This document shows, piece after piece, positions 27,901-41,292 of a DNA stretch of 64,000 bases. Origin of the DNA: Margaritifera margaritifera (lineage: Eukaryota > Mollusca > Bivalvia > Unionida > Margaritiferidae); contig JAQPZY010001250.1 of assembly GCA_029931535.1 (NCBI GenBank), positions 124,001 through 188,000 of the forward strand, in the 5' to 3' direction. Each line of letters starts with the position of its first letter. The stretch's first letter is position 1. The position numbers and the translations under genes are program-made. Below the pieces are notes generated by a model. The model did not search any database, was not told where the DNA came from, and saw only the letters and a list, made by a program, of their open reading frames with translations.

Positions 27901-30900
27901 TGGGCCTTTAGATATGCGGCTTGTATCAACCATAATATCCATTAAAATAAAGGTAGTTGCTTTCCACAGCTATTGACACTTCATATTCCTTTATGTTTAT
28001 TTCAGCCTAAGATGAAAGCAGATGACTATGGGAAGCACCTGCAGGCTACAGAAGACTACCTTCACCAGTATGCACTTCAAGAGGCCCAGCTTCATGCACT
28101 GGCTAAGAGAGTACGTAATTTGAACAGACGATCCAAGCCGAGTTTAGACCAATCACATGAAGAGGCAAAGTACCTTGAAACAAGTTTGGATGATTTGAAT
28201 GCAGAACTAGAAAGGTTTGAAAACCATATCATTTATCATTTAGAAAAGTCAGTGTGATATTTGGTGTATACTCACATACAAGTCAGATCCAACTGTAAAC
28301 TGCAATGACACAGTTCTTCCATCACCTAATGCACTGGCAGGTATAGGTAGATGCAGTTTGTTAGGACTAATCAGATGAACAAACAACATGGACCCAGATC
28401 TGCCATCACATAATGGGCTGGTAGATCGAGGTCTATGTACAGTAGTTTGTTAGGACTGATCAGTAGACTCTGATCTGCTGGTGAACTATGTGAAGGCAGA
28501 TCAGAGTCTTATGTTGTTTGCAGTTGGACCCGACTTGTACGTGAATATATATTGTAGGAATTGTACACACTATGTAAAGTTCGGACTATTGCTAGAAGAT
28601 GATGGAAGAATTTGTGCCTGTGGGCAGAGTTCTCTCAAGATTTATGGACTTGGATAATCTTGTATAATTGTTAGTCTAACAATTACAAAGTTAATACATC
28701 ATTAATGAATGAGCTACAAAAGAGTTATATGTAAACAAAGTACTGTATATACTTGCTTATAAACTGGGTCCAAATGCAAACAACATAGACCTTGCAGTAA
28801 CGAGTTTTAGAACTGACACATGAATGAATTTTCAGTACAAAGAAGCGACAAATACAGCTTCTCAATTTATTCTACATTGTGACCTCTTGAACAATTTTGT
28901 GATCTCTGCAGGTTGGGATTGGACACATGCTGTACGAGCAGAAAACTGCATATACAATATCTGTAATGGTTACTTCAGGGTGAACAAACTGCATATACAA
29001 TATCTGTAATGGTTACTTTAGGGTGAACAAATTGCATATACAGTATCTGTAATGGTTACTTCAGGGTGAACAAACTACATATACAATATCTGTAATGGTT
29101 ACTTCAGGGTGAACAAACTGAGCAACATCAGGAAGAAGGGCCTGGAAGTGGCCAAACAGTACTACCAGTTCCTTCAGGATGCTGAGGAAGTGGAACAGTG
29201 GGTGCAGGAAAAAATTGGGCTTGTAAAAAATGCCACCTTTGGCAAGGACCTCACTGCTGCCACTATGATGGTCAAAAAGCATGAGGTAGGGTTATCTTTC
29301 TGTATACTACTTTTTGGTTAATTGTTTAATAAAAGCAACAATATGTACTTAGTCCTTGCTTAAAATTTAGTCATTGCTTAAAATTTAGTCACATTTATAT
29401 TTTGCAGTATGTTAACTACTGTAGATCAATACATTGTTTACTTTCAATTTACTCTCATAAGTTTTGCAAGTTAGGACAAGTCACAAAAGTTATTAACCAC
29501 AAAAACTGTCTGAATCTATTATAGTCTAATCAAATAAAAGTCAGTCTTTGGAATGTTAACTTTAATAAATTTATTAAAGTTATTTTTCTTGTTTTAAGGA
29601 TTGAAAATTCGTTATATTTTTTTTGCGGGGTACAATTTTTCATGGATTTTATGTTTTCTACAAACCAGGATTTTAAAGACCAAACAATAATTGTTGTTTC
29701 AGTAGAAACAATAGGACTCGTTCTCCAATCCATGAATTTTAAGTACATACAAAAATGTAATTTTTTGCAACATTGCAAACATTGAAATCCATGTAAATTT
29801 TTTCACTGTAACAGAATTTAAATTTTGTACAGACTTCGCTAATGCTACAACCTCATTCCTCCACATTATTAGTTTATTTAAACCACATGTACGTCTCTTG
29901 AATGTTCAGATTTGCTGTAACTAAAACTCATTCATCCAAACTTGTATTTGTCTGAATGTTTATTTTTTGGTGCCCTCATAGGAGTTTGGATAAATGATCT
30001 TCAACTATAATTGTTTTTGTGATTACAAATTTGTTTAGTATGTGTCAACATTTAAATCCTTTTACTATATATCCAAACAAAAATACTAAAGATTTTGATA
30101 TGATAGTAAAACACATATCAAAAGGTTATCTACATTTTCGACTAGATATAAGGAAATATTTCATGAGTGAAGTGGGAAACATTTTATTGTCATGAGTGGC
30201 AAAGCGATAATTATGTTGAGAGTTAGAATCACTACTAAACAATTTTATTACTATATTTAATCAAGAGTTTTTCCTAAAATGTATCTGTTTGTCATGGAGT
30301 GTAAAAGGTATACGATACTCAATGGGTGACAGAATATCAAATAGCAACAGCCTATGTTAGTTCAGTCACTAATAATTTGCAGGATTCATGTGGAAAACTA
30401 ATTTAAAAAAGTTAATACTTGAAGCTTAATTTATATTGTTTGGAATTCATTTTTAATTAGTTTTGATGACACTTCCTTATTGATTAAATAAACGTATACT
30501 AGATCTGTTGATCATGAAGGGGTGGGAGGGAGAGAGAGAGAGGGGGAGCAGGAGCGGGAGAAGAATGAAAAATAAAGAAAATAAATATGGAAATACAGAT
30601 TTGAATAATATACATAAGGGCAGATATATTTCCTAAATGGGAGAAGAAAGTATTTTCAAAAGAGATATCGCCACTGTGGCAATAAAAGTGGTATCACCAC
30701 TGTGTCGATATCATTTTTCTCCCACTGATATATTTCAGTATCTCATTATGAAATATATAATAAAACACTTATATAAAGAACTTTTGGTTAATATGAAATT
30801 AATTTGTACGTCTTATGAAGCATTTTGATCTGGGTATAATGAATTATGGATACAGAGACAAATATGTTAATTTACAGGAAACATATAAAAAAAAGAAAGA

Positions 30901-33900
30901 TGAGTTTAATTAATCTCAGTCAACATCCATTTTAATTTGGATTTAACACCCGTTTATGATGTAATTCAGGCATTGGAAGCAGAGATGCAAGGCCGATTTG
31001 CACACTGTGAACAGGTGTGTGCTAGCGGTCAGGACCTGGTTAACAGTGGGCACAATGCCAAGTCTGATATTGGATCCATAATCCGGAGCCTTATGGACAA
31101 GTGGAAACAGCTCCAGGAACTTGCTGCATCCAGGAAATTAAAGCTGGAAGATGCTATAGAGGCACAGCAGGTATGGGTTAGGAGAGAATGTACATATTAA
31201 CATTTTAGCACACAGTAAACTCTTTTTGAATAGCTTGAAGCATACAGTGCAATCTTATTTAGCCGACACCTCCATATAAAGAACACCCGTTCTTAAAGGA
31301 CATAATGTACAAGTTCCTTTTCTTTTATTTTCATGTTCAACCTCTATATATCAGACAGCTGTCAGTAAAGGACAAATATGTATGGTCCTAAGGGTGTCCA
31401 TTATTGGCAGGTTTCAATGTAATTTTCAAGTATTTCAGCTACAGTGTCAGTGCTGCTTTTCATTGTAATATTTTCCTCCATTATTTCAATAGCCTTCTGC
31501 AGGAAGGCTACCTTAAACAGAGGATCATTTTATAATGCCAATTACAATTTATTTCCTTGAAGTCTTTGTATAATAAAACAGAAAATTTACTTTGTTCTTT
31601 CAGTACTACGCAGATGCTAATGAAGCAGAGTCATGGATGAGGGAAAAAATGCCACTTGTTTGCAGTGATGACTATGGCAGGGATGAGGCCAGTGCAAAGG
31701 TAAGGACTGGTTTTTCCAGCCAGCAGCCAATGGATTGATGGCTTTATGGCTATAGAAGCATTTTATCAGACTTGGATTAAAGTAACTTTTGTTTTTTTGT
31801 TCATGCATTCTCTTTTTCATTGTTGAGCATAAAAAGTTAATAGTTACGTTCAACCAGACCTGTTGTGTGGCTCCTTGGGATCTCTGCCAAATGAGGGTCT
31901 GATCAACTAATCACAGTTACCAATAGAAGGCGCTTCAGTCAAACTTTAAGCAAGTGAAACTATGATGACATTTCTCGCTAACTCAAGAACTTATCTAAAT
32001 ATACTTTCTACAGTCATTCAGTCCAAAATTCTGTTGTAAGAATATCATTAAACATAATTTTTAAAAAGATACCGATGCAGGAGGCCTGTCTCAATCAGCC
32101 AATTCAACTGTCCATGTTTACACATAACATAATAATATCTCATCATCACAATGACATATTACATCACCTCATCTCATCAGCCAATCAAATCGTGCTTCCA
32201 AATTTTGGTAAAGCCTTGTTCAGGTGTTACAAGAAAAACTTTTTTTTTTACCAGACCCTTGTTTAAGATCTTCAGCAGGGTCTCATGATACTATATATTC
32301 TACATTCTTCTATCAGATTATTTATTTCACCAACACTGTCATTAGATATGATTGATATCATTGGCTTGCATGTTAAATGCTTTATGGGGATTAAGGAATA
32401 AAGGAATGTTATCAACTGTTGAGTTTTAGGGCTCTATTTTTTTTCTTCTCAAAGACACAAGGAGCATAATTGTTTTATGGGACTGATTATAAAGCATAGC
32501 TGCTGTCAAGTATCAACTCGCACCAGAGTTAGGCACACATTATTAGGTTAAAAGGTCTGGGCCACTTAGGCATATGGAATATCTGTAGATGCATTTGAAT
32601 TGGAAATTATATCAGAATCAGCCACCCAATAACTTATTATTGGGTTAATTGTCCAAAACAAGCGAGGTTCCTTGTTCCATAAACAACCAGACAATCATAG
32701 AGCAGACAACATACCATATACTTGCTTATAAGTCAAGTCCAACTGCAAAACAACATGGACCCTGATCTGCAGTCTCATAATGCCAGCAAAATTATACAAT
32801 GGCAGATCTGGGTCTGTGCAGTTTGCAGTTGGATTTATAAGTGAGTATATATGGTACAGACCAGAAATATGTTCAAGATAACATGGCAACTGTAAAATAC
32901 ATGTACATTCACTTCAAAGAAGGAAAGGGATTTAGATCATTAGCTGCATTTTGATTAAAAGAGTTTTCATCTTATTAAATTTAATGAACAGTATATAATG
33001 AAGTAGATGGTTCTGCATATTTTATATAGAGAGGAATTTTAAAAATGTCTGCAGATCCTAGAAATTTGTTCTTTAAATCTGATTTTCATTGGAAAAATGG
33101 GAATAAATGCATAGAAACAATTTTTATTGTGGACTTGAATTAGCACTCTGCTATTTCTTAAAAATTTTAAAATCAAAGTTTGTTTTAATCAAGATAAACT
33201 GTACTTATACCTCATTTGCTCATGTATAATTAGTTCATTTATCCAGATTCTTATGTGGCTTTGTGAGAATGCTTCAGTGATCACTGTTACTGATTGAAGG
33301 CGCATCGGTCAAATGTTATTGAAGTGAAACTACAAAGACATTTCTCGCTGTTTCAAAATTTATCTAGACATACCTTCTGCAATCATTCGAGCCAAAATTC
33401 CATTTAAATCTTAAAGGACTTCATTCAACATAACTTCGTAAACAGATGCTTATGCAGGAGGTGTGTCTTACTCAGCATTGTCTATGCAAAACATGTAGTA
33501 CATCACTTCATCTCATCAGCCAATCAAATCATGTTTCCAAATTTAGGAAAAGTCTCATTAAAAACTTTGTTTGTTTTTTTTTACCAGACCTGCATTTTGC
33601 AGAGATCTCACAGAGGCATAGAGAGGTCTGATAGAACAAGACTAAGACCCAGATCTGATGGCACATAATATGTCAGCAGATCAGGTTCTACATAATTTAT
33701 TATACTTCTGATTTCAAGTGAACAGTGATCTGTGCATTTAGTGATGGCAGTCTGGGCCTACACAGATCACAGTTGATTGTACATTACACACAGATATATA
33801 CAGTAATTTTCTTCTTTTGTAGGCTTTGCTGTCTCGTCACAACCGGTTGGAGGGAGAGATCAAGGCCTTTTCTAGTGAGATCAATAGGCTGGATCAGCTA

Positions 33901-36900
33901 TCCCAGCTCATGACTAAGGCCGGCAGTGAACACAATGTAAGTATAGTACACTTTTATTTTTATTTCCCTTTTTAAATATATAGGGAAAGTTTGTATATCT
34001 GAAAAACTATATAGTACTGAGTTTGGTATCTTTTTTTGTGATAGTCAATGATGGATGGAAATACAAGTGTCACGGTAGGATAAGCATCAGTTTTACACAT
34101 TGAGATACTGTAATTCAGTTTTACACACAGATGTTGTAATTAACTTTTTAAACATAGAAATACAGTAATTCACTTTATACACATAGAGATACTGTAATTC
34201 AGTTTTAAACATGGAGATACTGTAATTAACTTTTTGCATATAGATATACTGTAATTCACTTTTTACAATTAGAGCTACTGTAATTCCGTTTTATACAGAG
34301 ATACTGTAATTCACTTTTTACACATAGAGATACTGTAATTCAGTTTTACACACAGAGATACTGTAATTCACTTTTTACACATAGAGATACTGTAATTCAG
34401 TTTTACACACAGAGATACTGTAATTCACTTTTTACACATAGAGATACTGTAATTCACTTTTTACACACAGAGATACTGTAATTCACTTTTTACACATAGA
34501 GATACTGTAATTCACTTTTTACAGAGATACTGTAATTCACTTTTTACACATAGAGATACTGTAATTCACTTTTTACACAGAGATACTGTAATTCACTTTT
34601 TACACAGAGATACTGTAATTCACTTTTTACACATAGAGATACTGTAATTCAGTTTTACACAGAGATACTGTAATTCACTTTCTATACATAGAGATACTGT
34701 AATTCAGTTTTACACATAGAGATGCTGTAATTCAGTTTTACACACAGAGATACTGTAATTCACATTTTACACAGATACAGTAATTCAGTTTTACACATAG
34801 AGATACAGTAATTCAGTTTGACACAGAGATACTGTAATTCAGTTTGACACAGATACTGTAATTGTTTAAGACAGATACTGTAATTAAATTTTGCAAATAG
34901 AGATACTGTAATTCAGTTTTACACAGAGATACTGTAATTCAAATTTTACACAGATACTGTAATTCAGTTTTACACAGAGATACTGTAATTCAATTTTACA
35001 CACAGATACTGTAATTCAATTTTACACAGAGATACTGTTATTCAATTTTACACACAGAGATACTGTAATTCAGTTTTACACATAGAGATACTGTAGTTCA
35101 GTTTTACACATAGAGATACTGCAATTCAGTTTTACACATAGAGATACTGTAGTTCAGTTTTACACATAGAGATACTGTAGTTCAGTTTTACACATAGAGA
35201 TACTGTAGTTCAGTTTTACACATAGAGATACTGTAATTCAGTTTTACACATAGAGATACTGTAGTTCAGTTTTACACATAGAGATACTGTAGTTCAGTTT
35301 TACACATAGAGATACTGTAGTTCAGTTTTACACATAGAGATGCTGTAATTCAGTTTTACACATAGAGATACTGTAACTGTAACTTTAAGTACCCAACATA
35401 ATATGTCATAGCCATCAGAGGCAAATCTACATATGTATGTTAAAAGTTTCTATAAAATACAGTCAAGGAACAGGAAATTCTTTTTTTTTATATAGATAGG
35501 TGTCCTTTATATGAAGGAAGTTTTATATGCACCTTGACTTTATGCACATACTTTAACCAATGTTTTATTATCCCAGAGAAAACTCCTTTTACCTAATATA
35601 TCAAGACTTAATGGTATGAATGCATATTTTATAACATCGTTAAATCCCCCAAACTAAATTTATGCAGTAAGGTGCACAATGAAATTGTCCATGTTTGATA
35701 GCTCAAGAATGTTTTATTTTATCATAGTGTTCTTTATATACAGTTAAAATATATACATTGTAACAAATATAATGGTGTCCTCTGTCCATATTATACAAGT
35801 GCCTTTTATATGCAGGATACTTATATAAGGATATTTTGGGGATTCCTGAAAGAGTTCTTATGGACATGTGTGTTATATTGAGATGTCCTTTATATAAAAA
35901 TGTCCTTTATACAAGTCCCCTATATACAAGTGTCCTCTATATAGAATAAACAAGTGTCCTCTATATACACATTTCCTTTATATAGAAGCATCCTGTAAGG
36001 CAGGTTCACAAAACCACAAATAATGATGCCCAGGGAAATTAGTAGTAATAGTTATAATTCTTATTTTTTATCTTGTAACAAATAATTCATGCCTATCTGT
36101 AAATAGTGACAAAGTTTACATTACTACCTTTGCCATCAAGAAGAATAGTGCTTTGTTGTTGGCAGTTGTCTGAAGGTTTGAAATGAATGGAACTACATTT
36201 AAACACATGAAACAATTCATGGCCTTGAAAAGATTAGACAATACTTTTTATAACAAGGAAGTTCAAACAAAGATTAGGATTTAGGATTGCTCATAGTTTG
36301 TTTTTATTGCTGTATGTACTCGCGTATAAGCCGATACGAACTGCAAACTGCATAGACCCAGATCTGCTGTCAGATAATGCGCTGGCAGATCTGGGTCTAT
36401 GCAGTTTATAAGGACTAACCAGTGGAATAAACAACATAGACCCTGATCTGCCGGCGCATTATGCGACGGCAGATCATGGTCTATGTTGTTTGCATTTGGA
36501 CCAGGCATATAAGCAAGTATATACAGTAAGCAGTTTGTACACAACTGCTGCCTGCGTTTTTTGAAACAAAGTATAATTTCTGGATATTCTTTTTATAAGA
36601 GATTATAAAACTAGATTGGTCGTTCTGTTTGAAATTAGGTTAAGTTCTATACATTTCACACACATGAATAACAACTGATTGAATTTATGACAGTTATAAA
36701 GGATAATGTTTAGTACATGCAGTGGTATGTCTCGACACTGCAAACTGTACACGGTGCAACTTTTAAAAACTTTAAAACAAAATCTTAACTCTGGTTGTGC
36801 GGGAGCCATATATTTATGGTTAATGTTGCTTATCTCTGTATGTGGGGACCATATAATTATGGTCAAATGGAACCTCTGTATGCGGGTACCATAAAAATAT

Positions 36901-39900
36901 GAATTAGGACAATGATATCTACAGATGCCAGATCTCTGCTAATCATTAAGCATATGCTGATATTATCAGAGAGATTCCCTGAGCAGTGGGCCAATAGATA
37001 CTGGCTTTGCATCATAGTAATATCAGTGACAGAAGCACTACAACAGGCTTAATTTGCTGGGAAAGTCTTTCTCAACAGCAGACATCGATGTAAACAATAC
37101 AATAGTTGTTTATTAGTGGCAGTCTTGCAAATTAAGCCTGTTGAAGTGCTTCTGTCACTGATATTACTATGATGCAAAGCCAGTATCTATTGGCCCACTG
37201 CTCAGGGAATCTCTCTGATAATATTAGCATATGCTTAATGATTAGCAGAGATCTGGCATCTGTAGATATCATTGTCCTAATTCATATTTTTATGGTACCC
37301 ACATACAGAGGTTCCATTTAACCATAATTATATGGTCCCCACATACAGAGATAAGCAACATTATCCATAAATATATGGCTCCTGCACAACCAGAGTTAAG
37401 ATTTTGTTTTAAAGTTTTTTTTTTTAAAATAGCAGTCTTGCCTCTGTCGGAAAGATGGATGATGCTGATCACCATATATATCAATGGGATAGTTTTAGCT
37501 AAAATGTAGTTGTTTAGGACTTTATTTGAAAATGTGAAGGTGTCAATAATCACAGGCTGAATTTCAGCAAATATGAGAATTAGGACTGTAACGATTACCT
37601 GGAAAATCGTTGATGGTTTGAGTATTAGTAGTAACCAGTTACCAAATTTGGTAGCCATTTAACCAACACCCCTCTCACCTCATAAAACCTTGGATATTAT
37701 TTTAGCAAATGTATAAACAATTGAAAATATGATGAAGCATTCTCACTCCCAGATTTTTCTTCAAAGACAGGCTTTGAACATGAATTGAAACATTGCAACA
37801 CATCTGCCGCAGATGCAGTCCATTGATATATATGTACCATAATCCGCTATTTTAAGATATGATACAGAAGGGTAAATTGGAAGATACTCTGATTAACGTT
37901 GTTCAGGTGTCTCTCGCAGTTTTGCATGAAAGTCATTTAAACGTTAGCAAGACACAGGTTGAACTCTTGGCATTTCAGTGATCATGACAATTGGCATGAT
38001 TGGCACTTATTACTGCATGAAATAGCAGATAATATAACAAAAGAATTAAAGGTGGAATGCATATGTAGAACTCCACGCAAAAACAAGTGGGAAATATCTT
38101 TGTGCCAGCAAGTGTAACACACTGAATTAAGAAAGTGGAAACTTTGATTCACTTTCTGTACATGAGGTGTTTCCAACTGCAATTAACCAGTGACGTTATG
38201 GTTAATGTATTATGGGTAACTGGTTAAAGAATTTACTAACCATTTCAGCCCTACAGAGAAATAATTGATTTTCGACAGGAGTGTACCACATGCTTGTCAT
38301 ATGGGTTGATATGCAGGTGTTCTGACATGGCCAACCCCTACAGTAAAGAAATTAAAGTTCCACAAGATTGCAGCTTAAACTTGTCCTCAAGTTTGTTTAT
38401 CATTGAAATCTCATGTAGAGAGCCTTTTCTTATATTAGAAGATACACTGAACGTTCAAGATTCAGATTTGTGACAGACTTGAAAAGGATGAACCATTCTG
38501 TTTTTGGGAGCGACAGGGTGGTGGCTTTGAGCAGAGATATTTATAGTACATAGATGTCTCTGCTCTGAGGTATTGGCTCATTGCCTACAAAAAATGAGAA
38601 AGAGGGGGGGGGGGGGACATGAAACTCTTCCTGTGTTATAAAATTGTTTTTGCTCTATTTTTCTCTCTCTGTCCATACAATCCTGATGTAAAGGAAATTT
38701 ACGAGAGAGAGAGATATTGACCACTACTTAATGAACCCACTCATGATAGCAACAGGAAACATCTTTGACTTAGCAGTGTGTGAATCAGGACCTGCATTCA
38801 TTACCCAAATTTTTGATCTTATTACAATTTTTTGGGGTGGTGGTTGTTGTTTTGTTCTGTTTTTAAAGAGTTTTAAAAGTAGATCAGTGAACATATAAAT
38901 CTGATTATATTTGTTGTTTTTCTTAAAAGGTTTGAGAAGTATGAAGTTAAATAGAAACATAGTAACTAAAAAGTTACCCTACAACAAATTGTGTCAGAAA
39001 AATTGTTGACCAACTGTTGCTGTTGCTACACCATGCATATCAACTTAAAAGGAAAATAAATTTTGAATCCAAATTAATCTGAAGATTTGAAAAGCAATTT
39101 GAGACCACATGTTACAAATTAACTAAAAATTCTCCCATGGAAATTTAATCCAAATAACCACATGTTACAAATTAAGTGTAAAGTCTCCCATGGAAATTTA
39201 ATCCAAATAACAATGGTCCATATTTTAAGTTGCAAAAAACACTGATATAAATAATGTCAAGGACATAATACTGAAATATTTAGGTAATAAATGAATGCAC
39301 TGCTATCCTTTTTGCAAAATAATTTTCTGTAAGCAAATATGCATAGCCCTGGTATTGTGTTCATGATAACTCGCCAGTTGTTTAAATTTCAAACTTGTGC
39401 AATTGTAAAAGTTTGTAGTATATGTAAATAAATTCCACAAATTCAACAGGAAGAACTTTTTTAAAATGCCAAACGTTTTATAAAATGTTTGATTTTAAAT
39501 TTAATATGCACATGAGTCCATGTAACGATTTTAATGCCTGATTAAAAACAATATCTGCAGTTCAATAAGGTTCACACGTTAAAGTTGGCCTTTGGTGGTT
39601 TTCATTGTTTATCACCTTGAAAAAATATAGATCCAACTTTATCCAAATAAATTTAACTAAAATATAGATAATCCTTTAAGGATTGCATTGTCCACCATCA
39701 GTCTTACTAACTTTAATTCTTTTGTAGTTTTATCAGGTCTCAATCATAATCTGGTGTTAAAGATTGAAGCAGAGAGGTCTATTTTCTTTCAAATTTTTTG
39801 GGTAGGTTGCAGGTAATGATCATCATTGAAAACTTCACAACTCTTGGCTTTTGGCATCTTTGATTCATAATCAGTCACAGAGAAATATGTAAATATCAGT

Positions 39901-41250
39901 ACTTTCAATAATCGTAATTTTGAGGCCTCTAGGTATATTTACTGCTGCTGCACTCGAAAGAATACCTGCCAACCGTTGCCACGGGCATATATGTGTATTG
40001 GACCTAAGAGCTCCCATCCCACGTGTTGCGCACTCACACTCGGTGCTGACAATGTTGTGTCTTTGAGCCACAAATGGGATCAAGATAAAGAACTGACTTG
40101 GTTTTGTAAGGACAGTGGCAGCACATATCTGATGTTTCATACAATATGTAACCAAAAACAAGAACATCACTATATTCTGACAAGACTAGACCCCAACTAA
40201 TGGCTGTGATAATACTGCTGTACCTGATAATCTTACATTAAAAACTTGCAGAGCTGTTGAGACTGAAGAGGATTGAAAAATAAATATATAGTTCAAGTTG
40301 ACCTTTGACAAACTAGCTTGACATTAGATGATGTATATGACAACATCTTTGAACACCTTGAGTTGTAAGGAAAGTTATTGTACAAATTTTGTTTTCATCA
40401 TAGATCAAAAAATGCATTAACTATACATCTTTTAAAGCAATCAAAAACATAGTTTATCCATTACTAGTGATGTGCATTCAGTTCACATATTAATATAAAA
40501 AAGTACAGGAGTGGCACTGGCAAAAACAAAATATTCTTTAGTATTACGTCACCCTAAATGTCTTTAAATTCATTAATAAAAACTAGTATTACATCACCCT
40601 AAACGTCTTTAAATTCATGAATAAAAACCTAACTTTTTAAACATTTGTTATCTGTTAAAAGAAAAATATAGTTTTGTTCCATTTCTGTGTGAAGTAATAA
40701 AAAATAAAGTCCATTGCAGTCGATAGTATAACTGCAAATAGGGTTGGTGTCAGTCATTATGCATGTATAACTTGCATGTATTTGTCAAACTGATTCTTGC
40801 TAGCAGTAGAAATTGCATATATTTTAGTTTACATACAAATATGTGAGACATCTGCTTTGAAATAAATTTCAAATGAGAAAATTAATTTGGTTTTCTGTTA
40901 TGCTGCCTTAGTTTGACTCCTTGCATAAAAAGCATTCTCTTCGCACAGACCTAAAGGTGAAGTTAAGACAGGTTGATTAAATTTTTTTCTTTGAAGAATT
41001 AATGCTGTTTTATTTAGGTAAATGATTCTGCAAGTAGATATTTTTTGTAATGCACACCACATATTTTTAATCATTTCATTCTTTGTAAGTCTATTTTTGG
41101 TCACCATGGCAACCAAAGTAAATTCTAGACATTTTTATAATTTTCTGTATGAGCAGTCGTGGTTTCTTATCATTTAAGGTTATATAATTTAATAGAGTCA
41201 TATTTCATATGTGGTTATGTGAATACTACAGAAATATTGCAACAGCTAAT

Positions 41251-41292
<42 letters not shown>

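Noticed and set aside
34095..35375. CRISPR-like look of the 28-bp array
   Set aside because: Units are head-to-tail without unique spacers, in an intron of a eukaryotic gene; it is a minisatellite.
36603..37658. Matching ORFs in the two arms of the inverted repeat as a duplicated gene
   Set aside because: They are the same arm read twice; no domain and no conserved ends.
39871..40200. Open frames on both strands near 40 kb
   Set aside because: Overlapping frames with no recognisable motif and no splice sites in phase with spectrin.
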